The notes under the pieces were generated by a model. It was given only the letters and a program-made list of their open reading frames with translations, made no database searches and was not told the origin of the DNA. A DNA stretch of 64,000 bases, from positions 1 through 64,000 of the forward strand of contig NZ_SDQC01000006.1 of assembly GCF_004153445.1 (NCBI RefSeq), read 5' to 3'. The DNA is from Allopusillimonas soli (GTDB lineage: Bacteria > Pseudomonadota > Gammaproteobacteria > Burkholderiales > Burkholderiaceae_B). A program made the position numbers and the translations under genes. Positions 34,085 through 43,099 of this stretch are shown in pieces; the stretch's first letter is position 1, and each line of letters begins with the position of its first letter.

Positions 34085-35536
34085 GTGAAACTACAACGCA
34101 GCGAGCTGTTTCGCCAGCAATGCCATATCGGCGGGAAGTGGATTGACGCCGCCAATGGCGAAACCATTCCGGTCACCAACCCCGCCAACGGGCAGGAAAT
34201 CGGTACGGTGCCCAAACTCACCGCGGAGGATGTGCAGTCTGCCATCGCGGCGGCCGACAAGGCCTTGCCTGACTGGCGTGCGCGCAGCGCCAAGGAGCGC
34301 GCTGCCCTGCTTCGCCGCTGGTACGACCTGTGCATGGAAAACCAGGAAGACTTGGCACGCATCCTTACACTTGAGCAAGGCAAGCCGCTCACCGAGTCGC
34401 GCGGCGAAATCGCCTACGGATCATCCTTCATCGAGTGGTTTGCCGAGGAAGCCAAGCGCATTTACGGCGACATCATACCGGCGCCCGCGCGCGATCGCCG
34501 CATCGTGGTGCTCAAGCAGCCGGTGGGCGTGGTGGCCGCCATCACCCCATGGAATTTCCCCAATGCCATGATTACCCGTAAGGCGGGCGCGGCGCTGGCC
34601 GCCGGATGCACCATAGTCATCAAGCCAGCCACTGCCACGCCGTATTCTGCGCTGGCCCTGGCTGAACTGGCCGCCCAGGCAGGCATCCCCGACGGTGTGC
34701 TCAATGTGGTAACCGGCGCATCCAGCGTTGTCGGCAATGTACTGACCGGCAGCGCTATCGTGCGCAAGTTGTCGTTCACTGGCTCAACCGAGGTCGGCAA
34801 GCTGCTTATGGAACAATGTGCCGGCACGGTCAAGAAAGTATCCATGGAGCTGGGCGGCAACGCGCCATTCATCGTTTTCGACGATGCCGATCTGGACAAG
34901 GCGGTCAAGGGCGTGATCGCATCCAAGTTTCGCAATGCCGGCCAGACCTGCGTCTGCGCCAATCGCATTTTTGTTCAGGATGGCATCTATGATGAGTTCG
35001 CAGCGCGGCTCAAGAAGACGGTGGAGGCCATGAAGGTGGGCAACGGCATGGATGATGGCGTGGACCTTGGCCCACTGATCGACGAAGCCGCGGTGGCAAA
35101 GGTCAAGGAGCACATCGACGACGCAACCACCAAAGGCGCCAGCGTGCTGACCGGTGGCGAAGGCAAGCAGAGCGGGCTGTTCTTCAGCCCCACCATCCTG
35201 GTGGATGTATCCCCGGAAAGCAAGCTCATGCAGGAGGAAACTTTCGGGCCGGTTGCGCCACTCATCCGCTTCAAGACCGACGACGAGGCCATCCGAATGG
35301 CCAACGACACGCCTTTCGGCTTGGCTGCGTATTTCTATACCACCAGCTACGAGCGCTCGTGGCGCGTGGCGGAGGCATTGGAAACGGGCATCGTCGGGCT
35401 GAACGAGGGCATTATTTCCACGGAAGTCGCGCCTTTCGGCGGCATCAAGGAATCAGGCGTGGGACGCGAAGGTTCCAAGTATGGCGTCGAGGACTACCTG
35501 GAAATCAAATACATCTGCGCGGGCGGCCTGGGCTGA
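34085..35536 (+). CDS. gabD: NAD(P)-dependent succinate-semialdehyde dehydrogenase (GabD-type)
   Basis: A 483-residue aldehyde dehydrogenase, nearly the length of E. coli GabD. The general-base glutamate is in MELGGNAPFIV, the nucleophile cysteine in RNAGQTCVCANR, and the cofactor loop is FTGSTEVGKLL. GTG at 34,085 lies eight bases after AGGAG; a TTG at 34,079 is too close. The closest reading is conversion of succinate semialdehyde to succinate, though related enzymes use glutarate semialdehyde. A hairpin follows the stop. Confidence 0.9.
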   Translation: MKLQRSELFRQQCHIGGKWIDAANGETIPVTNPANGQEIGTVPKLTAEDVQSAIAAADKALPDWRARSAKERAALLRRWYDLCMENQEDLARILTLEQGKPLTESRGEIAYGSSFIEWFAEEAKRIYGDIIPAPARDRRIVVLKQPVGVVAAITPWNFPNAMITRKAGAALAAGCTIVIKPATATPYSALALAELAAQAGIPDGVLNVVTGASSVVGNVLTGSAIVRKLSFTGSTEVGKLLMEQCAGTVKKVSMELGGNAPFIVFDDADLDKAVKGVIASKFRNAGQTCVCANRIFVQDGIYDEFAARLKKTVEAMKVGNGMDDGVDLGPLIDEAAVAKVKEHIDDATTKGASVLTGGEGKQSGLFFSPTILVDVSPESKLMQEETFGPVAPLIRFKTDDEAIRMANDTPFGLAAYFYTTSYERSWRVAEALETGIVGLNEGIISTEVAPFGGIKESGVGREGSKYGVEDYLEIKYICAGGLG

Positions 35537-35544
35537 TTCGCCTT

Positions 35545-35579
35545 GCGCCGGCCGCCTGAGTTTCAGCCACGGCCGGCGC
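35545..35579. terminator. Bidirectional hairpin between convergent genes
   Basis: GCGCCGGCC and GGCCGGCGC form a perfect nine-base GC stem around 17 bases. It covers the 3' ends of the gabD transcript and of the convergent lyase gene. No T run follows on either strand, so termination would be weak. Confidence 0.4.
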
Positions 35580-36450
35580 GGCGCTCGAACGCCTCATGGC
35601 GTTCGATGAGTTGGCGCGCCTGTATTACCACAGGCATGTCCACCATACGGCCATTGAACGTGCACGCTGCCCTGCCCTCGGCTTTCTGTTTTTCGAACTC
35701 GGCCACCAGGGCACGCGCCACCTCCACATCGGCCGCCTTGGGCGCAAACTCCTCATTGACAATGTCCACCTGCTTTGGATGGATGCAGAAAGCCGCGTCA
35801 AAACCCAGGCCGCGAGCGCGGCGTATTTTTTCCCGGAATTCGTCTTCATCCTTGAAATCGGCCACCGAACCGACAAAACCGATGGGCACGATGCCGGCAC
35901 GGCGACAAGCCGCCACCGCCATGACATTGGGGATGTACAGTGCGTCGTCACTGACAGACATGCGCATGGTCGCCGCGAGATCTTCGGCGCCAATGATCAT
36001 GCCGGCCACACGCGCGCCACGCGCAATAGCTGACATGTTCTCCAGGCCTTCGGCGTCTTCGACCATGGGAATCAAGCGGGTATGGCCTATGGGCAAGCCC
36101 TTTTCGGCCTCGATCTCATCCAGTATTTCTCCGATATAACGCACGTAGGCGGCATCGGGCACCTTGGGCAGCACCAGGGCGGCAACTTCGGCGCATACGG
36201 CGTGGGCAATATCCGCGATGGCCATGCGCCATGGCCTGTTGATGCGCACGGTAACGTCAAAACCCGCCGCCACGAATTTACGCGCGATGTCCTCAACCCT
36301 GGCTCGGGCCGTTTCCTTGTCCTGCGGTGCAACCGAGTCTTCCAGGTCAATTTGCAGCACATCGGCCTTGCGGCGTACAGCGCTCTCGATGAAGCGGTCA
36401 CTGGATGCGGGGACGAACAGCATCGAGCGCCAGAAATTGATGTCAGCCAT
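35563..36450 (-). CDS. HpcH/HpaI or CitE-like aldolase/lyase
   Basis: A 295-residue TIM-barrel protein of the citrate lyase beta-chain family. It has RSMLFVPASSDRFIESAVRR at the N terminus, the metal glutamates in LQIDLEDSVAP and MVEDAEGLENM, and the CoA-ester-binding GAEDLAATMRM. CitE-like single proteins act as malyl-CoA/citramalyl-CoA lyases or malyl-CoA thioesterases. No citC, citD or citF genes accompany it, so the free-standing CoA-ester function is more likely. Confidence 0.88.
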   Translation of the reverse strand: MADINFWRSMLFVPASSDRFIESAVRRKADVLQIDLEDSVAPQDKETARARVEDIARKFVAAGFDVTVRINRPWRMAIADIAHAVCAEVAALVLPKVPDAAYVRYIGEILDEIEAEKGLPIGHTRLIPMVEDAEGLENMSAIARGARVAGMIIGAEDLAATMRMSVSDDALYIPNVMAVAACRRAGIVPIGFVGSVADFKDEDEFREKIRRARGLGFDAAFCIHPKQVDIVNEEFAPKAADVEVARALVAEFEKQKAEGRAACTFNGRMVDMPVVIQARQLIERHEAFERRAGRG

Positions 36451-36513
36451 GAAAGGGCCACTCCTGTAGGGAAAATCGGAAACGCGAAGCCGTGTGATTG
36501 TAGCAACAGCGTG

Positions 36514-37890
36514 TCAACGGTGACGGCGGAAAAGGCGCTCCAGGCGTCGCCCCAGGCGAAAGCGGCTGATACCTCTTAGAAGACCATAGGACAGGCGGAC
36601 TTTCTCCTGCCCCATGGGCAGACCCGATTGCAGCTGGATCCAGGATGACTTCGGATAGGCAAGCAACTGGTCGGGATAAACACTGCGATGGCCTATGATG
36701 AGATAGGCGGCAATGGCGGCGCCGGCCACATATCCAGTGCCCGCCACGCCGCCGAATAGCTCCACACCCATCAGGATCGCCGCCACGGGTGTATTGGATG
36801 CAGCGGCCACCACGGCCACCAGCCCTACCGCAGCGCCCAGGGCGGGGCTCATGCCAAGCAGCGGCGCCAGCGCGCCGCCCGTTACCGCGCCTATAACAAA
36901 CTGCGGCGTCACAATGCCCCCGTAAAAGCCCGAGCCCAGGGTGATGGCCACCAGCAGTGTTTTCCAGAAAAAACCGAAGGAAGGCATGACGTCGCCTGCG
37001 AGCGCACTGTCCATCAAGGGCAGGCTCAGGCCCAGATAGTCGGTGGGCACGAACAGGATCAGAACGGCCAGCAAGACGCCGCCCAAAAAGGGCAGCATGG
37101 GCGGCCACAGGTTCATGCGCCGGCGCAACGCATCGAACAGCCTGTGACTGACCCGTACCATGTCCACGAACAGCCACGCAGCCAGACCACAGGCGATGCC
37201 GATGGCAATGGTCTTGAGAAAAAGCGCCTCGGAAAAGTCCGGCAGCAGATGCAGCTGATAATAGCTGTAGGGAATGCCCCAGAACTTGCTGATCTGGAAC
37301 GACGAGACGCCAGCAATAATGGCGGGAAAGATAAAGTCGTGGCGGATGCGGCCGGCGGCCAGCACTTCGACGCCATAGATTGCACCGGCGATGGGCGTGC
37401 CAAACACGCTGGCGAAGCCTGCGCTGACCCCGCACGCCACAAGGCGCTTCTGCAGTTCAGGGTTCAGATGGAACAGCCGGCCCAAGCCCGATGCCAGGGT
37501 GCCGCCAATATGGGAGCAAGGCCCTTCCTTGCCCGCGGAGCCGCCGCAGGCAAGCGTGATGATGGCGGCCACGGGCTTGATCGCCAGCGTCTTGAATGGC
37601 ATGCGGCCCGCCTGGGTGTGCACCGCTGCGATCGCGGAATCTTTCAGGCCGGTCGAGTTGAGTCTGTAGCCATAGTAGAGCAGCAGGCCATTCAGCAGGC
37701 CGCCAATGGGCAGCAACACCATCTGCAGCCATAGCGGAATGCCCGCGGTGCTGTCCGTCAGGAAGAAGAGGCCATGCAGGAAGACGCTGGTTCCGGTCCC
37801 CACAATGACGCCTGTGATTGTCGCCAGGAACAGCCACTGCAGCACAGTGGCCAGCATGACAGCGGGTTCGACAAGATTTATTCTGGGCAT
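36514..37890 (-). CDS. ClC-type chloride channel or transporter
   Basis: A 458-residue membrane protein of the ClC family. Visible motifs are GGSAGKEGPCSHIGGTLASG, with the gating glutamate of the GKEGP sequence, and GSGFYGGIVTPQFVIGAVTG near the second selectivity segment. ATG at 37,890 (MPRINLVEPAVM) is chosen; the frame extends to 38,004 but that part overlaps the IclR gene and has no coding look. Whether it is a channel or an antiporter is not decided: the region corresponding to the coupling glutamate was not located with certainty. Confidence 0.85.
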   Translation of the reverse strand: MPRINLVEPAVMLATVLQWLFLATITGVIVGTGTSVFLHGLFFLTDSTAGIPLWLQMVLLPIGGLLNGLLLYYGYRLNSTGLKDSAIAAVHTQAGRMPFKTLAIKPVAAIITLACGGSAGKEGPCSHIGGTLASGLGRLFHLNPELQKRLVACGVSAGFASVFGTPIAGAIYGVEVLAAGRIRHDFIFPAIIAGVSSFQISKFWGIPYSYYQLHLLPDFSEALFLKTIAIGIACGLAAWLFVDMVRVSHRLFDALRRRMNLWPPMLPFLGGVLLAVLILFVPTDYLGLSLPLMDSALAGDVMPSFGFFWKTLLVAITLGSGFYGGIVTPQFVIGAVTGGALAPLLGMSPALGAAVGLVAVVAAASNTPVAAILMGVELFGGVAGTGYVAGAAIAAYLIIGHRSVYPDQLLAYPKSSWIQLQSGLPMGQEKVRLSYGLLRGISRFRLGRRLERLFRRHR

Positions 37891-37972
37891 GATGAAGCGG
37901 CATTTTACCGGGAAGGGAAGCCAGCGGCGCGATGCCCTCACGCACGCAGCGGCGCACGCGCCCCCGCCACAG

Positions 37973-38743
37973 CTAGATGCGCGATGCCATGGCGTCCAGC
38001 TCATCCTGGATCAGCGACGCTATTTCGCGCTGACGCGTGGCTGGCATGCGTTCGGTGATGGCGGTAACACTGATGGACAGCACCGGCTGCCTGCGGCTGT
38101 CTGTAAGCGCGCAGCCAACACCCAACGCGCCTCTCACCGCGTAATTGCCCACTACCGAATAGCCGCGTGTGCGCGTGTTCTGCACCAACTGGCGCATTTC
38201 CCGGATAGTCATGCCGCCATACAGTTCAAGCTTGTCGCTATTGTGGTCGATGATGCCGTCCACCGTTGCATCGTCCAGTTTCGCCAGCAGGGCCATGCCG
38301 CCCGATCCCACGCCGAGCGGCTGACGCTTGCCCGCATAGGTTGCGAGAATCTGAACGGGATAAGGGCCGATCTCACGCCATAGGCTAAGCGACTCCGGCC
38401 CGTCGCGCACCACGAGGAACACGGCGTCGCCCGTGGCCGCGGCCAGTCGCCGCATGGCCGGGTAGGCGATCTGAATGCGCGGATCCTGGCCAGCCAGCGG
38501 CCCGCTTTCCTGGCCCAGGCAGGCCATGTATCGCTTGCTGCCGCCAACCTTGCGCACAAAACCGCCGTCCATGAGCGCGGCCAGCAGACGGTAAATAGTT
38601 GGCCGCTGCAAGCCGGTCGCGCGGGCCAGGCCAGTGATGCTCAGCCCGAATTCGGGGTTTTCCCGCAAGGCGTTCAGCACCGCTAGGCCCCGCCTTAGGG
38701 TGCGCGGGCCGGCGTCGTTGGTTTGTGCATCCTGAGTGTCCAC
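37973..38743 (-). CDS. IclR-family regulator controlling the Bug - CoA-transferase locus
   Basis: A 256-residue IclR protein with an N-terminal winged helix (LSITGLARATGLQRPTIYRL, about 35-54) and the effector domain (YPVQILATYAGKRQPLGVGS, VGNYAVRGALGVGCALTDSR). GTG at 38,743 is chosen; a TTG at 38,800 is in frame and neither has a ribosome site. It is divergent to the Bug receptor gene, and a TGTCC-N7-GGACA palindrome over the receptor's likely transcription start is its candidate operator. Confidence 0.88.
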   Translation of the reverse strand: MDTQDAQTNDAGPRTLRRGLAVLNALRENPEFGLSITGLARATGLQRPTIYRLLAALMDGGFVRKVGGSKRYMACLGQESGPLAGQDPRIQIAYPAMRRLAAATGDAVFLVVRDGPESLSLWREIGPYPVQILATYAGKRQPLGVGSGGMALLAKLDDATVDGIIDHNSDKLELYGGMTIREMRQLVQNTRTRGYSVVGNYAVRGALGVGCALTDSRRQPVLSISVTAITERMPATRQREIASLIQDELDAMASRI

Positions 38744-38780
38744 AGTGCGTACGTAATATTTGGAAATAAGAGTGAATTGA

Positions 38781-38809
38781 TTGAGAATTTCAGTTCGCAA
38801 TTATATAAC
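38781..38809 (+). promoter_or_regulatory. Probable promoter of the Bug receptor gene
   Basis: TTGAGA and TATAAC separated by 17 bases. The start would fall near 38,816, inside the adjoining palindrome. Confidence 0.55.
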
Positions 38810-38826
38810 TGTCCGTTTCATGGACA
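38810..38826. promoter_or_regulatory. Candidate IclR operator
   Basis: TGTCC and GGACA flank seven bases directly after the -10 element. The site would let the divergent IclR protein block transcription of the Bug receptor. Five-base arms are short, so this rests mainly on position. Confidence 0.4.
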
Positions 38827-38866
38827 ACGCCTTTAACACGGGGCGATACCAAGGAGGAAACCACCT

Positions 38867-39862
38867 ATGTCGATACGCAAAACATGGAACATGGGGCTTA
38901 AGGCCCTTGCAGCGGGTACGCTTGGCCTTGCCGGCCTGGCTTGCGCCTTCCCGGCTGCCGCCGCCTATCCCGACAAGCCTATACGGCTGATCGTGGGCTT
39001 CTCCGCAGGCGGCTCCACAGATACCGTCGCCCGCATCCTGAGCAAGGAAATCAGCCAGACCCTCGGCCAGCCGGTCGTGGTAGAAAACAAGCCAGGCGGA
39101 GGCAGTAATATCGCCGCCGACTACGTCGCGCGCGCCGATGCCGACGGCTATACGCTGTACATGGTCGCCGTCACCAGCACCATCAATGCCACGCTGTACA
39201 AGAACCTCGATTTCGATCTGATTAAGGATTTCGATCCCGTTGCCCTGGCCGTGCGTGTGCCCAACGTCCTGGTGGTCAATCCTAAATTGCCCGTCAAGAG
39301 CGTCAAGGATCTGGTTGCCCTGGCCAAGAAGGAACCCGGCAAGCTGAACTTCGCCTCGTCCGGCAGCGGTACATCCATCCACATGTCGGGCGAGCTCTTC
39401 AAAATGCTGACCGACATCGACGTCGTGCATATTCCCTACAAGGGCAGCGCGCCCGCGTTGAAGGACCTCATTGGCGGACAAGTGGACTACATGTTTGACA
39501 ACATGCCTTCATCCTGGCCGCATGTGCAAGCGGGCGAACTGCGCGCCCTGGCCGTTACCACGACTGAGCGTTCCAAGACCGCACCCGATCTGCCCACCAT
39601 GAACGAAGCGGGCTTTCCTGAGTGGCCTGATGTGTCTTCCTGGTTTGGCGTGATCGCGCCTCACGGCACGCCGCCCGAAGCCATCCAGACTCTCAACAAG
39701 GCTATCCGGGCCGCGCTGGCCAAGCCCGAGGTCAAGGAACACATGGCCAAGCTGGGCGCAGTGACCGCGGACACCACGCCTGAGCAGTTCGGCGACTTCA
39801 TTAAGTCCGAAGTGGACAGCTGGGCGAAGGTCGTCAAGGCCTCGGGCGCAACCGTGGACTGA
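38867..39862 (+). CDS. Bug-family periplasmic solute-binding receptor
   Basis: A 331-residue exported receptor with a signal peptide (GLKALAAGTLGLAGLACAFP), YPDKPIRLIVGFSAGGSTDT and VVENKPGGGSN. The ribosome site is AAGGAGG. It is the third Bug receptor of the window and again has no TctAB partner nearby. It precedes a CoA-transferase pair but a terminator hairpin separates them, so the link may be only partly transcriptional. The ligand is likely a carboxylate. Confidence 0.94.
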   Translation: MSIRKTWNMGLKALAAGTLGLAGLACAFPAAAAYPDKPIRLIVGFSAGGSTDTVARILSKEISQTLGQPVVVENKPGGGSNIAADYVARADADGYTLYMVAVTSTINATLYKNLDFDLIKDFDPVALAVRVPNVLVVNPKLPVKSVKDLVALAKKEPGKLNFASSGSGTSIHMSGELFKMLTDIDVVHIPYKGSAPALKDLIGGQVDYMFDNMPSSWPHVQAGELRALAVTTTERSKTAPDLPTMNEAGFPEWPDVSSWFGVIAPHGTPPEAIQTLNKAIRAALAKPEVKEHMAKLGAVTADTTPEQFGDFIKSEVDSWAKVVKASGATVD

Positions 39863-39872
39863 TGCCATCGGG

Positions 39873-39909
39873 CCCGCTTCCGTACGGAAGCGGGTCTTAC
39901 ACGTTTTTT
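39873..39909 (+). terminator. Strong hairpin after the Bug receptor gene
   Basis: CCCGCTTCCGT and ACGGAAGCGGG form a perfect 22-base palindrome (39,873-39,894); a T run (TTTTTT) follows at 39,904-39,909 after a short gap. This should terminate or attenuate transcripts from the receptor before the CoA-transferase genes. A second palindrome, CCGGCGCTTGCGCCGG, lies at 39,916-39,931. Confidence 0.6.
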
Positions 39910-39939
39910 GATTGGCCGGCGCTTGCGCCGGATTCTTAT

Positions 39940-40656
39940 ATGATCTCCAAATCCGTAGGCAGTATCACAGAGGCGTTGGCCGATATTCCTGATGGCGCCA
40001 CCATCATGATCGGCGGATTCGGCCTGGCCGGCCAGCCAACCGAGCTCATTGAAGGCCTGCTGGACCAGGGTGCGCGCGACCTCGTCATCGTCAACAACAA
40101 CGCGGGCAACGGTGACACCGGCCTTGCCGCGTTGATCGGCGCGGGACGCGTGCGCAAGATCGTATGCTCGTTTCCGCGTCAAGCCGATTCCCATCATTTC
40201 GACCGCATGTACCGCGCGGGGAAGCTGGAACTTGAGTTGGTGCCACAGGGCAACCTGGCCGAACGGATACGTGCCGCTGGGGCGGGTATTGGTGGTTTTT
40301 ATACACCCACCGCCGTGGGCACGCCATTGGCCGAAGGGAAGGAACAGCGCCACATCAACGGGCGCGACTACATCCTGGAGTACCCTCTTCACGCGGACTA
40401 CGCGCTCATCAAGGCACAGCGGGCAGACCGCTGGGGCAACCTGGTATATCGCAAGACTGCGCGCAACTTCGGTCCCATCATGGCAACCGCTGCCCGTACC
40501 ACGATTGCACAGGTGCACGAAATCGTGGCGCTGGGCGAGCTTGATCCGGAGAACATCGTGACGCCGGGGCTGTTCGTCAAGCGCGTGGTGGTGCCAGAAA
40601 GAAGCAGGACGAAGACCGAGGACACCTCGGCCTCTGCGGCGGGAGCAAATACATGA
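39940..40656 (+). CDS. 3-oxoacid CoA-transferase subunit A (PcaI/ScoA-like)
   Basis: A 238-residue alpha subunit with the family opening (DGATIMIGGFGLAGQPTELI) and GNGDTGLAALIGAGRVRKI, RQADSHHFDRMY and GGFYTPTAVGTPLAEGKE. It transfers CoA from succinyl-CoA to a 3-oxo acid, such as 3-oxoadipate or acetoacetate. ATG at 39,940 gives the normal start; an earlier ATG at 39,862 would run through the terminator. No clear ribosome site is visible, as a palindrome occupies that place. Subunit B overlaps by four bases. Confidence 0.88.
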   Translation: MISKSVGSITEALADIPDGATIMIGGFGLAGQPTELIEGLLDQGARDLVIVNNNAGNGDTGLAALIGAGRVRKIVCSFPRQADSHHFDRMYRAGKLELELVPQGNLAERIRAAGAGIGGFYTPTAVGTPLAEGKEQRHINGRDYILEYPLHADYALIKAQRADRWGNLVYRKTARNFGPIMATAARTTIAQVHEIVALGELDPENIVTPGLFVKRVVVPERSRTKTEDTSASAAGANT

Positions 40657-41291
40657 AGCGTCTGGATCGCGAACAGATGGCCGCAAGAGTGGCCCGGGAC
40701 ATTCCCGAAGGCAGCGTGGTCAACCTGGGCATAGGCCTGCCCACCAAAGTCGGCAACTATCTGCCGCCCGAAAGGGAAATCATATTGCACAGCGAGAACG
40801 GCGTTATCGGCATGGGTCCGGCGCCGGAGCGGGGGCATGAAGACCCTGAGCTCATCAATGCCGGGAAGCAACCGGTCACCCTGCTGCCGGGCGGCGCCTT
40901 CTTTCATCATGCGGACTCGTTTGCCATGATGCGTGGCGGCCACCTGGATATATGCGTACTGGGCGCCTTCCAGGTGTCATGCACGGGCGATCTGGCCAAC
41001 TGGCATACGGGCGCGCCCGACGCCATACCGGCGGTGGGCGGCGCCATGGACCTGGCAACCGGCGCAAAAGATGTGTACGTATTGATGGAGTTACTCACAC
41101 GGGATGGACAAAGCAAGCTGGTGGAGCGCTGCAGCTATCCACTGACTGGTGTCGCGTGTGTCACCCGCGTCTATACGGATCTGGCCGTGTTTGCGCTGCG
41201 CGATGGCGATGTGATGCTTGTCGAGGATTTCAGTGGACTTGGCCGGCAGGGCCTGGCGGACCTGATCAACCTGCCCGTGCACGAAAGCTGA
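40653..41291 (+). CDS. 3-oxoacid CoA-transferase subunit B (PcaJ/ScoB-like)
   Basis: A 212-residue beta subunit with the catalytic glutamate in LHSENGVIGMGPAPE (E in SENG), LGIGLPTKVGNYLP and GGHLDICVLGAFQVS. It forms the active transferase with subunit A, encoded just upstream with an ATGA overlap. The 3-oxoadipate enzyme of aromatic degradation and the acetoacetate enzyme of ketone-body use look alike at this level. No other beta-ketoadipate genes are in the window. Confidence 0.9.
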   Translation: MKRLDREQMAARVARDIPEGSVVNLGIGLPTKVGNYLPPEREIILHSENGVIGMGPAPERGHEDPELINAGKQPVTLLPGGAFFHHADSFAMMRGGHLDICVLGAFQVSCTGDLANWHTGAPDAIPAVGGAMDLATGAKDVYVLMELLTRDGQSKLVERCSYPLTGVACVTRVYTDLAVFALRDGDVMLVEDFSGLGRQGLADLINLPVHES

Positions 41292-41392
41292 AAGCCGCCC
41301 TGGCCAAGGCCGCGGCTTGCAGCCGGGATGCGGCGGACAGTTCGGGGCTGTCCAACCGAAGGGCTCGACAACGAATGAAAACAGGGCGGCTT
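41292..41392. repeat. Long-spaced inverted repeat in the convergent intergenic region
   Basis: AAGCCGCCCTG (41,292-41,302) and CAGGGCGGCTT (41,382-41,392) are perfect partners with a 79-base spacer that contains a smaller GGACAG/CTGTCC hairpin. A T run (41,401-41,407) follows on the plus strand. It may act as terminator for the CoA-transferase transcript. Confidence 0.35.
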
Positions 41393-42203
41393 AGCGCTGC
41401 CTTTTTTTGTCTGTGCCGCGTGCGGTCTTGATCATGGCGGTGCACAGCCCCCGCATCATATCCACTTCGTCGCGCGTCAGGGCATTGCGTCCGAACATAT
41501 GCCGCATGCGCGGGGCAAGCTTCTTGGGATGGTCCGGATCCAGGAAACCCACCTCAACCAGGGCCTGCTCCCAGTGCGTCATCAGCGCCTGCACCTGTTC
41601 GCCGCTCGCTGGATCGTGCCCGGCATCGGCCTGGCCCTGCGTGCTGGGCAATAACGGCAGGCTCGCCGCGGCAGCCAGGGCATAACGCATTTCCCAGGCA
41701 GCCAGTTGCAATGCCTGCGCAACATTGAGTGAGCTGTACAGGGGATTGGCCGGAATATGACAGATACGCTGACAAAGCGCGATGTCTTCATTTGTCAGTC
41801 CTGAGCGCTCCGTACCCAGCACCACCGCCACCCTGCCCGCGGTCTGGCGCAGATGCATGCAGCCCAGATCGGCGGCAGCCCGGATATCGCAGGCTGGAGG
41901 CCCCAGATCCCGGGGGCGCGCGGTCAGGGCGAAGCCGAGTGTAACAGGCGCCAACGCTTCGGCCAGCGTCGGAAATATTCTCACGGCAGCAAGCACGTCG
42001 GTCGCGCCGCTGGCCAGCGACTGGGCCTCGGGTTGAATCAGCACGTCGTCGAAGCGCGGGGCCACAAGACACAGGTCACCAAACCCCATTGTTTTGATGG
42101 CCCGGGCCGCGGCGCCCACGTTGCCGGGATGGCTCGGCTGCACCATGATGAACCGCACGCGGTCGAAAAGAGGAGACTCGCCGGAGGAAAACGTCTGCGT
42201 CAT
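41391..42203 (-). CDS. trmJ: tRNA (cytidine/uridine-2'-O-)-methyltransferase TrmJ-like
   Basis: A 270-residue SpoU/SPOUT-class RNA methyltransferase. The family motifs are VQPSHPGNVGAAARAIKTMG near the N terminus, VAVVLGTERSGLTNEDIALC, and the knot segment IPANPLYSSLNVAQALQLAA. The E. coli enzyme methylates position 32 of the tRNA anticodon loop. A basic C-terminal extension follows. It lies divergent to suhB, 73 bases away, an arrangement common in beta- and gammaproteobacteria. Confidence 0.9.
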   Translation of the reverse strand: MTQTFSSGESPLFDRVRFIMVQPSHPGNVGAAARAIKTMGFGDLCLVAPRFDDVLIQPEAQSLASGATDVLAAVRIFPTLAEALAPVTLGFALTARPRDLGPPACDIRAAADLGCMHLRQTAGRVAVVLGTERSGLTNEDIALCQRICHIPANPLYSSLNVAQALQLAAWEMRYALAAAASLPLLPSTQGQADAGHDPASGEQVQALMTHWEQALVEVGFLDPDHPKKLAPRMRHMFGRNALTRDEVDMMRGLCTAMIKTARGTDKKRQR

Positions 42204-42276
42204 TTAAAATAGTCGGTTTATAGTGTCTGGAGCCGTCACCTGCGCCGGCCCCACTTTTGCTCAATTACGGAATTTT

Positions 42277-43068
42277 ATGCACCCGATGCTCAACACCGCC
42301 ATCAAGGCGGCCCGCCGTGCTGGCACAATCATCAACCGCGCCAGCCTCGACCTCGAACGCCTTCAGGTGGCGCGCAAAGGGCCCAAGGATTATGTCACGG
42401 AAGTGGATCATGCTGCCGAAGAGGCCATCATAGACGCCTTGCGCACAGCCTACCCGGACCACGGATTCCTTGGCGAGGAATCGGGCACACACGTCCCCGC
42501 CGGGCAGCAAGACACCCAGGCTCAGCCTGAATTCCAGTGGATCATCGATCCGCTCGACGGCACCACCAATTTCATACACGGCGTTCCCATCTACGCCATC
42601 TCCATCGCCTTGGCCCACCGTGGCCAGATTACCCAGGCAGTCATCTACGACCCAAACCGCAACGAGCTGTTCACAGCCAGCCGCGGCGGTGGTGCGTTTC
42701 TGAACGACCGCCGGGTGCGCGTCTCGGGCCTCACCCGCTACCACGACGCGCTGCTTGGCGCGCACGTGCCGCGCTCCGCTTCCGGCAGCGCAGGCACGCA
42801 GTTCGAAGGGTTGCTGTCGGGCTGTGCGGCGGCGCGCCGGCTCGGGTCGACGGTGCTTGACCTGGCCTATGTCGCATCAGGCCGGCTCGATGGGTTTTGT
42901 GGCTATCGGCTCAAGCCCTGGGACATGGCTGCGGGAAGCCTGCTCGTGCTCGAAGCGGGCGGGTTGGTGTCTGACTTCGCCGGCGACCAGGGCTGGCTGC
43001 AGAGCGGCTCTATTGTGGCCGCCACGCCCAAGATATTCCCGCAGATGCTGGGGCACCTCGAACATTGA
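42277..43068 (+). CDS. suhB: Inositol monophosphatase family protein SuhB
   Basis: A 263-residue phosphatase with all metal-binding motifs: GEESG, WIIDPLDGTTNFIHGVPIYA and KPWDMAAGSLLVLEAGG. In E. coli SuhB also joins transcription antitermination complexes on rRNA operons. ATG at 42,277 (MHPMLNTAIKAARRAG) matches the family N terminus; the frame's earlier start has no coding look. It is followed 31 bases later by the TerC/CBS gene. Confidence 0.92.
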   Translation: MHPMLNTAIKAARRAGTIINRASLDLERLQVARKGPKDYVTEVDHAAEEAIIDALRTAYPDHGFLGEESGTHVPAGQQDTQAQPEFQWIIDPLDGTTNFIHGVPIYAISIALAHRGQITQAVIYDPNRNELFTASRGGGAFLNDRRVRVSGLTRYHDALLGAHVPRSASGSAGTQFEGLLSGCAAARRLGSTVLDLAYVASGRLDGFCGYRLKPWDMAAGSLLVLEAGGLVSDFAGDQGWLQSGSIVAATPKIFPQMLGHLEH

Positions 43069-43099
43069 GTCAGTCTGCCAGACCCGAGGATAATGCCTG

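Noticed and set aside
36443-37435. Long 330-codon minus-strand frame inside the ClC gene
   Set aside because: It is an alternative frame of the ClC gene, which has clear channel motifs; the frame itself is low-complexity Arg/Gly/Ala.
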